From the NCBI GenBank assembly GCA_046330455.1, contig JAXLSU010000004.1, forward strand, positions 171,086 through 235,085: DNA of 64,000 bases, written 5' to 3'. This DNA comes from CAVQXR01 sp046330455 (GTDB lineage Bacteria; Actinomycetota; Thermoleophilia; Gaiellales; Gaiellaceae). Below are positions 18,325-27,904 of this stretch, in pieces; position 1 is the first letter of the stretch, and each line of letters starts with the position of its first letter. A program made the position numbers and the translations under genes. The notes below the pieces were generated by a model. That model did no database searches. It was not told the origin of the DNA and saw only the letters and a list, made by a program, of their open reading frames with translations.

Positions 18325-19502
18325 GCCGCTCCTGCCCGGTACAGCCGGCCGGGGCTCCCGGCGAGGCCGGCGAGCGCCTCGACGGCCTTCAGGGGGCCTC
18401 TCGCGGGGCCACCGGCCGCACCCGGGTGCGAGAGGTCGCCGCGCAGCAGGCCCTCGACCACGGGCCAGACGAACGGCGGGCGCGAGAGCGTGAACGCGAG
18501 CCTCGGGAACCGGTCGAAGGCGACCTTGGCCCCCCAGGAAGCAGCTGTCATCCGGCCGAGCGACCGCTGGATCGCCGCGTCGTAGGGGGTGAGGTCGGCG
18601 GCTGCGCCGGAGAGCAGCGCACCGATCGCCGTCGCCGCCTCACGGGCCGAGACGAAGCACTCGTACATGCCGTCGCCCGAGAGTGGGTCGACGAGCCCGG
18701 CAGCGTCCCCGACGACGAGCGCCCGTCCGCGGGCAAGCGGGGCATCCGGGCGGCGGAGGGGCAGCCGGTGGCCGCGGACGTGCTCCAGCTCCGCGTCCGA
18801 TACGCCGTGCGCGGCGCAGAGGCGCCGGAGATGCTCGCGCAGCCTCGGGCCCTCGGCCTCCCACCCGCCGACGCCGAAGTTCAGGTGATCGCCCTTCGGG
18901 AACACCCAGCCGTACCCGCCGGGCACGGTGGCGAGCTCGAGCACGACCCGGCCCGCGTAGCGACCGGCATCGGCCTTCGCGTGCGGGAGGTTCCCTTCCA
19001 GCGCCACGCCGTAGGTCGGGCTCGACCCGAGCCCGAGCTGCCCTGCAGTCACGCCGTTCGCGCCGTCGGCACCGACGAGGCAGGCGCCGGAGAGCGTCTC
19101 GCCGTCGAGCTCGACCCGTACGTCCGAGGGCGTCGCGCAGACCGTGGCGACCTTCGCTCCCTCCCGGAGCTCCACACCGGCCGCGACCGCCTGTTCGACG
19201 AGGTACTGGTCGAGCCGGATCCGCTGGGTCATCGCGATCACGGGCTCCCGGCAGCGGCGCTCGTACGATGCGCCGTATCCGAGCCGCAGGACCATGCGGT
19301 CGACCACGTGCTCGACCACCGGGTCGACCCGGACAGGCAGCTGCCGGAGCGCCCTCCCCGTGAGCCCGCCGCCGCAGGGCTTGTCCCGCGGGAACCTGGC
19401 CCTGTCGAGGAGCAGGACGGAGGCCCCGTTCCCGGCGAGGCGCAGCGCCGTCACGGAGCCGGCGGGACCGGCCCCGACCACGATCACGTCGTATCGCCGC
19501 AC
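18321..19502 (-). CDS. Geranylgeranyl reductase-family FAD-dependent oxidoreductase
   Basis: 393 residues. N-terminal FAD motif VVGAGPAGSVTALRLA (about 7-22), the family signature DKPCGGGLTGRAL, and the second FAD motif VVGDAAGLVDPLSGDGM. Such enzymes reduce isoprenoid double bonds of lipids or quinone side chains. GTG at 19502 places the dinucleotide-binding motif at the N-terminus, as normal; upstream codons are Arg/Pro-rich and look non-coding. It is transcribed toward the M16 peptidase with a 4-base overlap. Substrate is not deducible here. Confidence 0.88.
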   Translation of the reverse strand: MRRYDVIVVGAGPAGSVTALRLAGNGASVLLLDRARFPRDKPCGGGLTGRALRQLPVRVDPVVEHVVDRMVLRLGYGASYERRCREPVIAMTQRIRLDQYLVEQAVAAGVELREGAKVATVCATPSDVRVELDGETLSGACLVGADGANGVTAGQLGLGSSPTYGVALEGNLPHAKADAGRYAGRVVLELATVPGGYGWVFPKGDHLNFGVGGWEAEGPRLREHLRRLCAAHGVSDAELEHVRGHRLPLRRPDAPLARGRALVVGDAAGLVDPLSGDGMYECFVSAREAATAIGALLSGAAADLTPYDAAIQRSLGRMTAASWGAKVAFDRFPRLAFTLSRPPFVWPVVEGLLRGDLSHPGAAGGPARGPLKAVEALAGLAGSPGRLYRAGAA

Positions 19503-19582
19503 GGGCCGATTATGCCCACCGCCCCACGTCCGGGGCCGGAGGCAGCACCGGGGGCGGCTCGCGCCGCCCCCGGACACCGCTG

Positions 19583-22066
19583 CTAGTGGTCTCGCCGCGG
19601 GCCGCGGTCGCGGCCCCGGTCACGCCCGCCGCGGCCGCCCTCGCGCGGCTCGCGAGGCTCGGGCGGAGGAACGTCCTTCGCCCGCTGCATCAGCTCCTCG
19701 GGGCTGATCAGGCCGTCGTCGTCGTGCTTGGCGACGAGCTTCAGGCTGATCCGCCCTCGGGCCTTGTCGACCTCCTGCACGAAGACGTCCACCGTGTCGC
19801 CCTTCTGGAGCGCCTGCTCGATGTGGACGAGGCGTCCGGGGCCGACGTTCGAGACGTGGAGGAGGCCGTCCGTGCCCTTCTTCAGCTCGACGAACGCACC
19901 GAAGTCGGTCGTGCGCACGACCTTGCCCGTGTAGGTGTCCCCCACCTCGGGCTCCTTCGTGAGCGCCTTGATCGCCGACACGGCACCGTCGGCCTTCGTG
20001 CCGTCCGTCGCGTAGACGAGGACGGTTCCGTCCTCCTCGATGTCGATCTGCACCTCGAAGTCGGACTCGAGCGAGCGGATCGTCTCGCCGCCCTTGCCGA
20101 TCACGAGCCCGATGAACTCCGGATCGATCTGTACCGTGGAGATCCGCGGGGCGTGGTCTGGAAGCTCCTCGCGGGCCTCGGCGAGCGTCTCGGCCATCCG
20201 GTCGAGGATGAAGTCGCGCGCGCTTCGTGCCTGCGCGAGCGCCGAGCGGAGGATCTCCTGCGTCACGCCCGTGATCTTGATGTCCATCTGGAGCGCCGTG
20301 ATCCCGAGCCGGGTCCCGGCGACCTTGAAGTCCATGTCCCCGAGGTGGTCCTCGGCGCCCTGGATGTCGGTGAGGATGACGTGGTCGTCGCCCTCCTTGA
20401 TGAGGCCCATCGCGATCCCGGCCACGGGCCGCTTCATCCTCACGCCCGCGGCGAGCAGCGCGAGCGTCGACGCGCAGACCGAGCCCATCGAGGACGAGCC
20501 GTTCGACTCGAGCGTCTCCGAGACGAGGCGGATCGTGTACGGGAAGTCGGACTCGTCCGGGATCATCGGCTCGAGCGACCGCTGCGCGAGGAAGCCGTGC
20601 CCGATGTCGCGGCGCTTCGGGCCCCGCATGAAGCCCACCTCGCCGACCGAGAACGGCGGGAAGTTGTAGTGGTGCATGAACCGCCGCTCCTCCTCGAGCG
20701 ACAGGTCGTCGATCCGCTGCCCCTCCTTCGCGGTTCCGAGCGTGAGGAGCGTCAGGATCTGCGTCTGGCCCCGGGTGAACAGCGCCGATCCGTGCGTGCG
20801 GGGCGCGATGTCGACCTCGCAGCTGATCGGGCGGATCTCCTCCGTGCCCCGGCCGTCCGGACGGCGCTTGTCGACGGCGATCTTCTTCCGGACGATGTCC
20901 TTGTAGATCGCGTCGGCCGCCTTCTTGACGTACTGCTTCGTGACCGCGTCCCGCGCGGGAGGCGCCGCCTCGGCAGCCGGCTCGGCAGCCGTTGCTCCGG
21001 CCGGGAACGGCAGCATCACGCCATCGACGATTCGCGAGTACAGGAGCTCGCGCTTGGCCGACTTCAGCTCCTTCGAGTCCTGCTCGGCGTCGGTCAGAGC
21101 CCGTAGCTCCCCACCGAACTGCTGCTCGACCGGCGCGGTGACGGCCGCGAGCTTCTCCCGCTCGGCAAGGGCAGCGAGCGCGGAGCGAACCTGGATCCTC
21201 CGCACGATGTCGCTCTCGGTGGAGCTCATCGTGATCGGCGGCGCGAGCTTCGCCTCGAGCTCCTCCACGGCCACGGCCGCGTCCTTCAGGCCGCCGGTCG
21301 CGATCCGCCCGCGGATCTGCGCGCAGGCCTCCGGCTCGAGCTCTGCGACCACCTGCGCCTCGAGGATCTTCGGCTTGCCGGCGAGTCGGCGCAGCTCCTC
21401 CTGCGCCTCGCAGAGGGTCTGGATCTCACGGTGGGCGAGCTCGAGTGCGGCGAGGATCGTCTCCTCGGGCACCTCCTGCGCCCCGCACTCGACCATCGTG
21501 ATCGCCTCCTTCGTCCCGACGACGAGCAGGTCGAGCCCGGAGGTCTGGAGCTCGGGCAGCGTCGGGTCGACGATCAGGCGCCCATCGTCGTCGAGCCCGA
21601 TCCGCACGGCCCCGACCGGGCCGAGGAACGGCAGCGACGAGATCGTCAGCGCGGCGGAGGCGCCGTTGATCGCGAGCACGTCATGGGCGACGATCTGGTC
21701 GGCGGACAGGATCGTCGCGACCACCTGCACCTCGTTCCTGAAGCCCTTGGGCCAGAGCGGCCGGATCGGCCTGTCGACCATGCGGGCGTTCAGGATCGCC
21801 TTCTCGGTCGGGCGCCCCTCGCGCTTGAAAAAGCCTCCGGGGATCTTTCCCGCCGCGTACATACGCTCCTCGACGTCCACGGTGAGCGGGAAGAAGTCCG
21901 CTCCCTCGCGGGCTTCGAGCTTTCCCATCGCGGTCGCGAGCACCATCGTGTCGCCGGAGCGACAGATGACGGCGCCGTCGGCCTGCTTGGCCAGGTGGCC
22001 CGTCTCGAACGTGAGCTCACGTCCGCCGATGCTCCGCGTCACCGCATGACGCGCGGATGCAACCAT
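19583..22066 (-). CDS. pnp: Polynucleotide phosphorylase
   Basis: 3'-5' phosphorolytic RNA nuclease of the degradosome. 827 residues: two RNase PH domains with a helical linker, a KH domain (IGLVIGKGGETIRSLE near 655) and an S1 domain (about 700-775, GKVVRTTDFGAFVELKKG), then a basic Arg/Gly-rich tail. Two ATGs compete; 22066 is preferred because the purine-rich AGAGGAG then sits six bases upstream, whereas it abuts the ATG at 22072. The linker region holds an unusual Ala/Pro-rich insert (about residues 360-372). rpsO lies upstream, the usual order. Confidence 0.97.
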   Translation of the reverse strand: MVASARHAVTRSIGGRELTFETGHLAKQADGAVICRSGDTMVLATAMGKLEAREGADFFPLTVDVEERMYAAGKIPGGFFKREGRPTEKAILNARMVDRPIRPLWPKGFRNEVQVVATILSADQIVAHDVLAINGASAALTISSLPFLGPVGAVRIGLDDDGRLIVDPTLPELQTSGLDLLVVGTKEAITMVECGAQEVPEETILAALELAHREIQTLCEAQEELRRLAGKPKILEAQVVAELEPEACAQIRGRIATGGLKDAAVAVEELEAKLAPPITMSSTESDIVRRIQVRSALAALAEREKLAAVTAPVEQQFGGELRALTDAEQDSKELKSAKRELLYSRIVDGVMLPFPAGATAAEPAAEAAPPARDAVTKQYVKKAADAIYKDIVRKKIAVDKRRPDGRGTEEIRPISCEVDIAPRTHGSALFTRGQTQILTLLTLGTAKEGQRIDDLSLEEERRFMHHYNFPPFSVGEVGFMRGPKRRDIGHGFLAQRSLEPMIPDESDFPYTIRLVSETLESNGSSSMGSVCASTLALLAAGVRMKRPVAGIAMGLIKEGDDHVILTDIQGAEDHLGDMDFKVAGTRLGITALQMDIKITGVTQEILRSALAQARSARDFILDRMAETLAEAREELPDHAPRISTVQIDPEFIGLVIGKGGETIRSLESDFEVQIDIEEDGTVLVYATDGTKADGAVSAIKALTKEPEVGDTYTGKVVRTTDFGAFVELKKGTDGLLHVSNVGPGRLVHIEQALQKGDTVDVFVQEVDKARGRISLKLVAKHDDDGLISPEELMQRAKDVPPPEPREPREGGRGGRDRGRDRGPRRDH

Positions 22067-22108
22067 CGACATCTCCTCTTTCCCCCTTCGTTGGGGCAGA
22101 AGGTGAGG

Positions 22109-22177
22109 CGGAGGTTTGAGGCAACCACGCGCGCGGGATCAGGCGATTCGCGCCCGGGGCTCCCCCAAACTTCCGCC
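22109..22177 (-). promoter_or_regulatory. Inverted repeat in the pnp leader
   Basis: Between rpsO and pnp, GGCGGAGGTTTG (22109-22120) and CAAACTTCCGCC (22166-22177) form 12-base arms with a single mismatch, about 45 bases apart. In the transcript this closes a long stem just upstream of the pnp ribosome binding site. In E. coli the pnp leader folds into a long stem cut by RNase III for autoregulation; this could play that part here, but that is inference. Confidence 0.4.
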
Positions 22178-22197
22178 GCGCTCCTGCCGGCAGTTCG

Positions 22198-22467
22198 CTA
22201 GCGGCGTAGGCCGAGGTCCTTGATCAGCGTCCGGTAGCCCTCGAGATCCTTCTTCTGGAGATAGTTCAGGAGGCGCCGGCGCTGTCCGACCAGCTTGAGC
22301 AGCCCACGCCGCGAATGGTGATCCTTGTGGTTTTGCTGCATGTGCGCGGTCAGCTGGTTGATCCGCTTGGTGAGCAGTGCGATCTGGACCTCTGGCGAGC
22401 CCGTGTCGGCAGGGCTCTTCCCGTACTGCTCGACGATCTCCTTCTTCGCTTCGGTCGTGAGGCTCAT
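22198..22467 (-). CDS. rpsO: 30S ribosomal protein S15
   Basis: 89 residues from the ATG at 22467 (MSLTTEAKKEIVEQYG). Motifs DTGSPEVQIALLT, HKDHHSRRGLL and GQRRRLLNYL are those of S15, which binds the 16S rRNA central domain. A Met three codons upstream would add MPQ; the shorter form is the standard family start. It precedes pnp. Confidence 0.97.
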   Translation of the reverse strand: MSLTTEAKKEIVEQYGKSPADTGSPEVQIALLTKRINQLTAHMQQNHKDHHSRRGLLKLVGQRRRLLNYLQKKDLEGYRTLIKDLGLRR

Positions 22468-22531
22468 CTGCGGCACAAGGGTACCAGAGCGGCTTTACCC
22501 CACGGCGCGGTGAAAAGAACGGCCGGCTCCC

Positions 22532-23407
22532 TCACGGACGCACGGCAGCGCGTGCCGAGGCGACGTCGAGCGCGATCTGCTCGATCAGGGCCTGCTCGCT
22601 CGCAAAGACCCGCTCCTCGCGCAGACGCTGCCACAGCTCGAGGCGCAGCTCGTCCCCGTAGAGATCTCCCTCGAAGTCGAGGAGGAATGCCTCGATCCGG
22701 CGCTCGTTGCCCCCGTAGTGCGGGTTGACGCCGATCGAGAGCGCGGTCCTGAACCGCTCCTCGCCGCTCACGGCCTCGCCGGCGTAGATGCCGTAGGCGG
22801 GGACGAGCAGGTTCGGCCGCACGGCGAGGTTCGCTGTCGGGAAGCCGAGGGTGCCCCCGCGCTGATCTCCCGGTACGACCGTTCCCTCGAGCTCGTGCGG
22901 GCGACCGAGCAGCGCGGCGGCCGTCGTCGCGTCTCCTTCTTCGAGCAGGTGACGGATGCGGCTCGAGGAGACCCCCTCGACGAGCGGCACCGACCGAACG
23001 TCGAATCCCATCTGGGCGAGCAGCGCCCCGTCGCCGCTGCGACCGTGGCCGAAGCGGAAGTTCGCACCGGCGAGGATCACGCGCGCCTGGAGCGGCTCGA
23101 GCACCTGGGAGACGAACCCGGCCGGTGTCAGGCGCGCGAGTTCGGGCGTGAACTCGACGACGACGAGCTCGTCGACGCCGACGGCCCGGATGTGCTCGAT
23201 CTTGCGCTCGAGCGTCGTGAGCAGCCTGACGTCGTAGCCGAGCACCTCCCGGGGGTGGGGCCAGAACGTGATCACGGTGGAGCGGAGCCCGGTCTCGATC
23301 GCGGCCCGCATCACGGCCTGGTGGCCGAGGTGCACGCCGTCGAACGTCCCGAGCGCGACGGCCCGGTCGGCCCTCGGCAGGGCGGTGGGGTCGTGCGAGA
23401 CGATCAT
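22532..23407 (-). CDS. ribF: Bifunctional riboflavin kinase/FAD synthetase
   Basis: 291 residues. N-terminal FMN adenylyltransferase domain with LGTFDGVHLGHQAV (HxGH-type motif near 26-30) and SSSRIRHLL; C-terminal riboflavin kinase domain with RGGTLGFPTANL and the GVNPHYGG/EAFLLDF region. Makes FMN and FAD from riboflavin. ATG at 23407 overlaps the truB stop by four bases (ATGA), so translation is coupled in the truB-ribF order common in bacteria. Confidence 0.95.
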   Translation of the reverse strand: MIVSHDPTALPRADRAVALGTFDGVHLGHQAVMRAAIETGLRSTVITFWPHPREVLGYDVRLLTTLERKIEHIRAVGVDELVVVEFTPELARLTPAGFVSQVLEPLQARVILAGANFRFGHGRSGDGALLAQMGFDVRSVPLVEGVSSSRIRHLLEEGDATTAAALLGRPHELEGTVVPGDQRGGTLGFPTANLAVRPNLLVPAYGIYAGEAVSGEERFRTALSIGVNPHYGGNERRIEAFLLDFEGDLYGDELRLELWQRLREERVFASEQALIEQIALDVASARAAVRP

Positions 23408-24225
23408 CGCGCCGGCATCACGGTCTCGGGTCGTGCCAGGCCGCCGCCGAGGCGTGCCACGGCGAGCAGCCTCCCGCTGTAGCTGAGCCGCGCGCGCCCC
23501 TCGCCGGGACGCGGCACGGGCTGCCCACTCAGGATCTTTCCAACCTCGTCGTCCTCGAGAACGCGCTCGGGGAGAAACGAGACCGCTGCGAGCGGATCGA
23601 GTACCCGCTCGGGGTCGGCATCCTCGACGGGGAAAGGTCCGACGGCGGTGCGACGCAGGCTGCGGCAGTGACCGCCGAGCGCGTCGGCGAGCGAGCGCAC
23701 GTACGTGCCGCTCGAGACATGGAGCGCGAGCGAGAGGATCGGCGCCTCGAAGCGGAGGAGCTCGAGCTCGTACACCGTCGAGCGGCGCACGGGCATCTCG
23801 ACCTCGACGCCCTTCCGGTGCAGGCGGTAGGCCCGCTCACCCTCGATCTTCACGGCCGAGGCCGCCGGCACGCGCAGCTCGACCTCCCCGGTGAGCGCCG
23901 CCAGGGCGGCCGCGAGGTCGACCGGCACGGCAGTCTCCTCGAGCACGTCGCCCTCGGCGTCCCCGGTCGTCGTCCGGGCGCCGAGCTCGATCTCGGTCAG
24001 GTAGCGCTTGTCGAGCCCGACGAAGTAGCGCGCGAGGCGCGTCGACGGGCCGAGCAGGACGAGCAGCAGGCCGCTCGCCAGCGGGTCGAGCGTCCCGGCG
24101 TGCCCGGCCTTGGCCCCGAAGCGCTTTCTCACCGAGCGCACGACCGAGAACGACGACGGGCCGACGTGCTTGTCGACGAGCACGAGGCCGTTCACAGACC
24201 GAGCCTTCGTCCTGCGTCCCTCCAC
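23404..24225 (-). CDS. truB: tRNA pseudouridine(55) synthase
   Basis: 273 residues. GHAGTLDPLASGLL carries the catalytic Asp (residue 47), followed by KRYLTEIELGARTTTGDAEG and the RVSSGTYVRSLADALG-type motif. Modifies U55 in the T loop of tRNAs. A GTG at 24225 is used here; a second GTG eleven codons on (VNGLVLVDKHVG) would start at the conserved core and cannot be ruled out. It lies ten bases after nrnA. Confidence 0.94.
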   Translation of the reverse strand: MEGRRTKARSVNGLVLVDKHVGPSSFSVVRSVRKRFGAKAGHAGTLDPLASGLLLVLLGPSTRLARYFVGLDKRYLTEIELGARTTTGDAEGDVLEETAVPVDLAAALAALTGEVELRVPAASAVKIEGERAYRLHRKGVEVEMPVRRSTVYELELLRFEAPILSLALHVSSGTYVRSLADALGGHCRSLRRTAVGPFPVEDADPERVLDPLAAVSFLPERVLEDDEVGKILSGQPVPRPGEGRARLSYSGRLLAVARLGGGLARPETVMPAR

Positions 24226-24234
24226 GAGGAGAGG

Positions 24235-25233
24235 TTACGCGCTTCCGACCTGGGTGAGGTACGCGCGGTGGATGAACTCGGCGACCTCGTCCGCGGAGCC
24301 CTCGCTCGAGAAGCCTGCGGCCTGCCGGTGCCCGCCGCCGTCCGCCAGGCGCGCGATCGCGGACACGTCGAGGTCGTCGGCGGTCGTGCGGAGGCTGACC
24401 CGTCGCTTCGGCCCGTCGACGGTCGGCGGCTCACGGACGAGCGCGACCAGCTCGGCGCCCTCCACCGAGCGGATGCTGTCGATGATCCCCTCGGCGAAGG
24501 GCTCGGTCGCTCCCGCGTCGGCGAAGTCGTCCCGGGCGAGGAACGCGATCACGAGCCGGCCGCCCTCGTAGGCGCGGGCCGAGTCGAGCGCCCGGCCGAG
24601 CAGCTTCAGCTTCGCGAACGGCACGCTCTCGTACACGCCCTGGAAGATCCGCTGCGTGTCCGCCCCGGCCTCCATCAGCTCGGCCGCGAGCCGGAGCGTC
24701 TGCGGGGTCGTGTTCGCGTACTGGAAGCGGCCCGTGTCGGTCACGACCGCGATGTAGATCGCCTCGGCGATCGCCGGCGTGAGCGGGACGCGAAGCTCCG
24801 TGAACAGCCCCCGCAGGACCTCGCCCGTCGACGACGCGTTGGCGACGACCAGGTTGACGCTCCCGAAGCGCGTGTTGTCGTGGTGATGGTCGATGTTCAC
24901 GACGAGGGGCGCCCGCTCGAGCAGGGCGGGGTCGGGGCCCAGGCGGCGCTCGTTGGCGCAGTCGAGCGCGAGCACGACGCGCCCGTCGGCCTCGGCGGGC
25001 CTGCCGCCCCGGTGCAGGCCCTCCAGGGACATGAACGCGTACTCCCGCGGGAGCGGCACCTCCCCAGCGAGGTAGGTCAGCGAGTCGGCCCCGAGCTGCT
25101 CGAGCGCGAGCCGCATCGCGACGAGCGAGCCGAGAGCGTCCCCGTCAGGGTTCTCATGGGTCGTGACGAGGAAACGATCATGCGTCCTGATCGCCTCGAC
25201 GACCTGCTTCGAGTCCTCCATCAGTGAGCTCAT
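24235..25233 (-). CDS. nrnA: DHH/DHHA1 oligoribonuclease/pAp phosphatase (NrnA-like)
   Basis: 332 residues with DHH-family motifs in order: HENPDGDALGS, ALDCANERR, NIDHHHDN and, in the DHHA1 domain, GGGHRQAAGF. Degrades short RNAs (nanoRNA) and dephosphorylates 3'-phosphoadenosine 5'-phosphate. The 5' end overlaps the end of rbfA: ATG at 25233 gives 56 shared bases, the in-frame ATG at 25221 gives 44. The conserved N-terminus cannot be reached without some overlap, so the overlap is real. Confidence 0.93.
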   Translation of the reverse strand: MSSLMEDSKQVVEAIRTHDRFLVTTHENPDGDALGSLVAMRLALEQLGADSLTYLAGEVPLPREYAFMSLEGLHRGGRPAEADGRVVLALDCANERRLGPDPALLERAPLVVNIDHHHDNTRFGSVNLVVANASSTGEVLRGLFTELRVPLTPAIAEAIYIAVVTDTGRFQYANTTPQTLRLAAELMEAGADTQRIFQGVYESVPFAKLKLLGRALDSARAYEGGRLVIAFLARDDFADAGATEPFAEGIIDSIRSVEGAELVALVREPPTVDGPKRRVSLRTTADDLDVSAIARLADGGGHRQAAGFSSEGSADEVAEFIHRAYLTQVGSA

Positions 25234-25558
25234 CGATCAGCTTGCCGAGGCGTACCCCGCGCTCGACCGTCGGATCGTACTGAAACGAGAGGCGCGGGGT
25301 CCGTCTGAAGTGAAGCTCACGGTTCACCCGCGCCTGCAGGACACCGTGGGCCGAGGCGAGCGCGTCGAGCGTCTGCCTGCGGGCGCGCTCCGAGCCGAGG
25401 ACGCTCACGTAGACGACGGCCTCCGAGAGATCGTTCGTCGCCTTGACGCCGGTCACGGTCACGAAGCCGATCCGCGGGTCTTTCAGCTCCCGCAGACCCT
25501 CGGAGACCACCTCCTTCAGCGCCTCGTCGACCCGGCGCATCCGGCTGCGCTCACGCAT
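25178..25558 (-). CDS. rbfA: Ribosome-binding factor A
   Basis: 126 residues with the KH-like RbfA fold: RMRRVDEALKEVVSEGLRELKDPRIGFVTVTGV at the N-terminus (shown here only in part as LKDPRIGFVTVTGV) and RVNRELHFRRTPRLSFQYD in the second half. Assists 30S maturation. The ATG at 25558 lies inside the end of the DUF503 gene (8-base overlap) and the 3' end overlaps nrnA, so the three are a coupled series. Confidence 0.94.
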   Translation of the reverse strand: MRERSRMRRVDEALKEVVSEGLRELKDPRIGFVTVTGVKATNDLSEAVVYVSVLGSERARRQTLDALASAHGVLQARVNRELHFRRTPRLSFQYDPTVERGVRLGKLIDELTDGGLEAGRRGDQDA

Positions 25559-25850
25559 CGAGCGTCACCACCTCCCGCTCGGCGCGAACGAGCTCGAACG
25601 CCTGTCCGGAGAGGTAGCGTTCGGCGCCGTCGAGCAGCGACTGGACGTCACGATGCTCGCGCCCGACGCAGGCGAGCGTCAGCCGGGCTCGCTGCCAGAC
25701 GTCGTGATGGTCGACCTCGGCGACCGCGGCACCGAAGCGCCTCGCGAGCTGCGCCTTCACGGAGGAGAGGACGCGCCGCTTCTCCTTCAGCGAGTGGTTG
25801 TCGGGCAGGAACAGCTCGACGGAGAGGATGCCGACGTACCCGGAGCCCAT
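25551..25850 (-). CDS. DUF503 (YlxP-like) protein
   Basis: 99 residues. Starts MGSGYVGILSVELFLPD and has the DUF503 hallmark NHSLKEKRRVLSSVK and the FGAAVAEVDHHDVWQRA region. The family is a small ferredoxin-like fold always found between infB and rbfA in Gram-positives, probably a ribosome or RNA accessory factor; its activity is not established. ATG at 25848-25850. The order infB-DUF503-rbfA is exactly the known one. Confidence 0.9.
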   Translation of the reverse strand: MGSGYVGILSVELFLPDNHSLKEKRRVLSSVKAQLARRFGAAVAEVDHHDVWQRARLTLACVGREHRDVQSLLDGAERYLSGQAFELVRAEREVVTLDA

Positions 25851-25909
25851 GCGCCTTCTCAGCCTACCGAGCGACCGGGCCCGATCCGAGGCGGCGGGAC
25901 AGGCGCCGG

Positions 25910-27895
25910 CTAGGACGCTTCGGCGGCGTCGGCCGCCACCGAGAGGTCCGTCCGCTCGACCTGCCGTGTCTCGTAGAACTCGAGCACGTCACCCTGCTTG
26001 ACGTCGTTGAACCCCTCGAGCTGGATTCCGCACTCGAAGCCCGCCGCGACCTCCCGAACGTCGTCCTTGAAGCGCTTCAGGCTGGCGAGCGTCGTCTCGT
26101 AGACGACGACGCCGTCGCGCACGACCCTCACCTGGGCGTTGCGCCGGACGACGCCGCTCGTGACGTGGCAGCCCGCGATCACCCCGAGACGCGAGATCCG
26201 GAACAGCTCGCGGATCTCCGCCTCGCCGAGCGTCTCCTCGACCTGCTCGGGTGTCAGCATCCCCACGAGCGCCTGCTCGATGTCCTCGGTCAGCTTGTAG
26301 ATCACCTGGTAGGTGCGGATCTGGACGCCCTCGCGCTCGGCGAGCGCCCTCGCCTCGGCGTTCGGGCGGACGTTGAAGCCGACGACGACCGCCTTGGACG
26401 CCGCCGCGAGCATGATGTCGCCCTCGGAGATCGCGCCGACTCCGGTGTGGATCACCGTGACCCGCACCTCGGGATGCTTCAGCTTGCCGAGCTCGCTCCC
26501 GACCGCCTCGACCGATCCCTGCACGTCGGCCTTGACGATCAGGTTCAGATCCTGCACCTCGCCCGCCTCGACACCGGCAAACAGCTCCTCGAGCGTCGTG
26601 CCCCGCTTTGCCTGCCGTGCGAGCTGCTCGGCGCGGAGCCGCTGCCCGCGCGCCTGCGCGAGCTGGCGGGCCTGCCGCTCGTTCTCGACGACCCGCGCCT
26701 GCTCGCCGGCCTGGGGCGGTTTGTCGAACCCGAGGATCTCGATCGGGGTTCCCGGCCTCGCGTCCTTGACGCGCTCGCCGTGGTGGTCGTGAAGGGCCCG
26801 CACCTTGCCCCAGGCGTCGCCCGCCACGATCGCGTCGCCGACGCGCACCGTGCCGCGCTGGACGAGCATCGTCGCGATCGGGCCGCGGCCGACGTCGAGC
26901 CGGCTCTCGATGATCGGGCCGGAGCCCGGCGCCGACGGGTTTGCGACGAGCTCGAGCTCGGCGTCGGCGACGAGGAGGATGCGCTCGAGCAGATCGTCGA
27001 GGTTCTGCTGGGTCTTCGCGGAGACATCCGAAAACTGGGTCGTCCCTCCCCACTCCTCCGGCTGGAGGCCGTGCGCCACGAGCTCCTGGCGCACCCGGGT
27101 CGGGTTGGCGTCGGGACGGTCGATCTTGTTCACCGCGACGACGACCGGGACGTTCGCCGCCCGTGCGTGGTTGATCGACTCCTCCGTCTGCGGCATGACG
27201 CCGTCGTCGGCGGCGACCACGAGCACGGCGATGTCGGTGACCTTCGCCCCGCGGGCCCGAAGCGCCGTGAACGCCTCGTGGCCGGGCGTGTCGAGGAACG
27301 TGATCCGGCGCCCGTTGTGGTCGACCTGGTAGGCGCCGATGTGCTGCGTGATCCCGCCGGCCTCCTGCTCGGCCACGGCACTCGATCGGATCGCGTCGAG
27401 CAGCGTGGTCTTGCCGTGGTCGACGTGGCCCATGATGGTCACGACCGGCGGGCGGGGCTCGAGGCTCGCGGGATCGTCCTCGTAGCTCTCGGGCTCGAGC
27501 TCCTCCTCGTCGGCGTGCTTGATCTGCACCTCGCGGCCGAGCTCGAGGGCGATCAGGTTGATCGCATCGTCGCCGAGCGACTGCGTGATGGTCACCATCT
27601 CGCCGGCCGTCATCATGATCTTGATGATCTGGGCCGCAGGGGTTCCGAGCGCAGACGAGAGGTCCTTGACGGTCGCGCCGGAGGCGACCGAGACGGGACC
27701 GGTCTCCTTCACAGGCGCCGGAGCGCCGTCCCGGCTCGCCTTGCCTGCTCCGCCGTCGCGGCCGCGCTGGCCGCCGACGGCGTCCGGACGCGGCCGCGGA
27801 GTGTCGATGACGACGCGCCGCTTGCGTCTCCCGGCGGGAGACCCACCGCGCGGCCTCAGCGGTCGCTGAGGCTTGTTGCCACCCTGGTCTGCCAC
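25910..27895 (-). CDS. infB: Translation initiation factor IF-2
   Basis: 661 residues, on the short side because the N-terminal extension is small and Arg/Gly/Pro-rich. An IF-2 N-terminal domain (about 65-125) precedes the GTPase domain: G1 GHVDHGKT (156-163), G3 DTPGHEAF, G4 NKID. Then come IF-2 domains II, III and IV with the C-terminal fMet-tRNA-binding barrel. GTG start at 27895, nine bases after ylxR. Brings initiator tRNA to the 30S subunit. Confidence 0.97.
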   Translation of the reverse strand: MADQGGNKPQRPLRPRGGSPAGRRKRRVVIDTPRPRPDAVGGQRGRDGGAGKASRDGAPAPVKETGPVSVASGATVKDLSSALGTPAAQIIKIMMTAGEMVTITQSLGDDAINLIALELGREVQIKHADEEELEPESYEDDPASLEPRPPVVTIMGHVDHGKTTLLDAIRSSAVAEQEAGGITQHIGAYQVDHNGRRITFLDTPGHEAFTALRARGAKVTDIAVLVVAADDGVMPQTEESINHARAANVPVVVAVNKIDRPDANPTRVRQELVAHGLQPEEWGGTTQFSDVSAKTQQNLDDLLERILLVADAELELVANPSAPGSGPIIESRLDVGRGPIATMLVQRGTVRVGDAIVAGDAWGKVRALHDHHGERVKDARPGTPIEILGFDKPPQAGEQARVVENERQARQLAQARGQRLRAEQLARQAKRGTTLEELFAGVEAGEVQDLNLIVKADVQGSVEAVGSELGKLKHPEVRVTVIHTGVGAISEGDIMLAAASKAVVVGFNVRPNAEARALAEREGVQIRTYQVIYKLTEDIEQALVGMLTPEQVEETLGEAEIRELFRISRLGVIAGCHVTSGVVRRNAQVRVVRDGVVVYETTLASLKRFKDDVREVAAGFECGIQLEGFNDVKQGDVLEFYETRQVERTDLSVAADAAEAS

Positions 27896-27904
27896 CGCCT
27901 CAGC

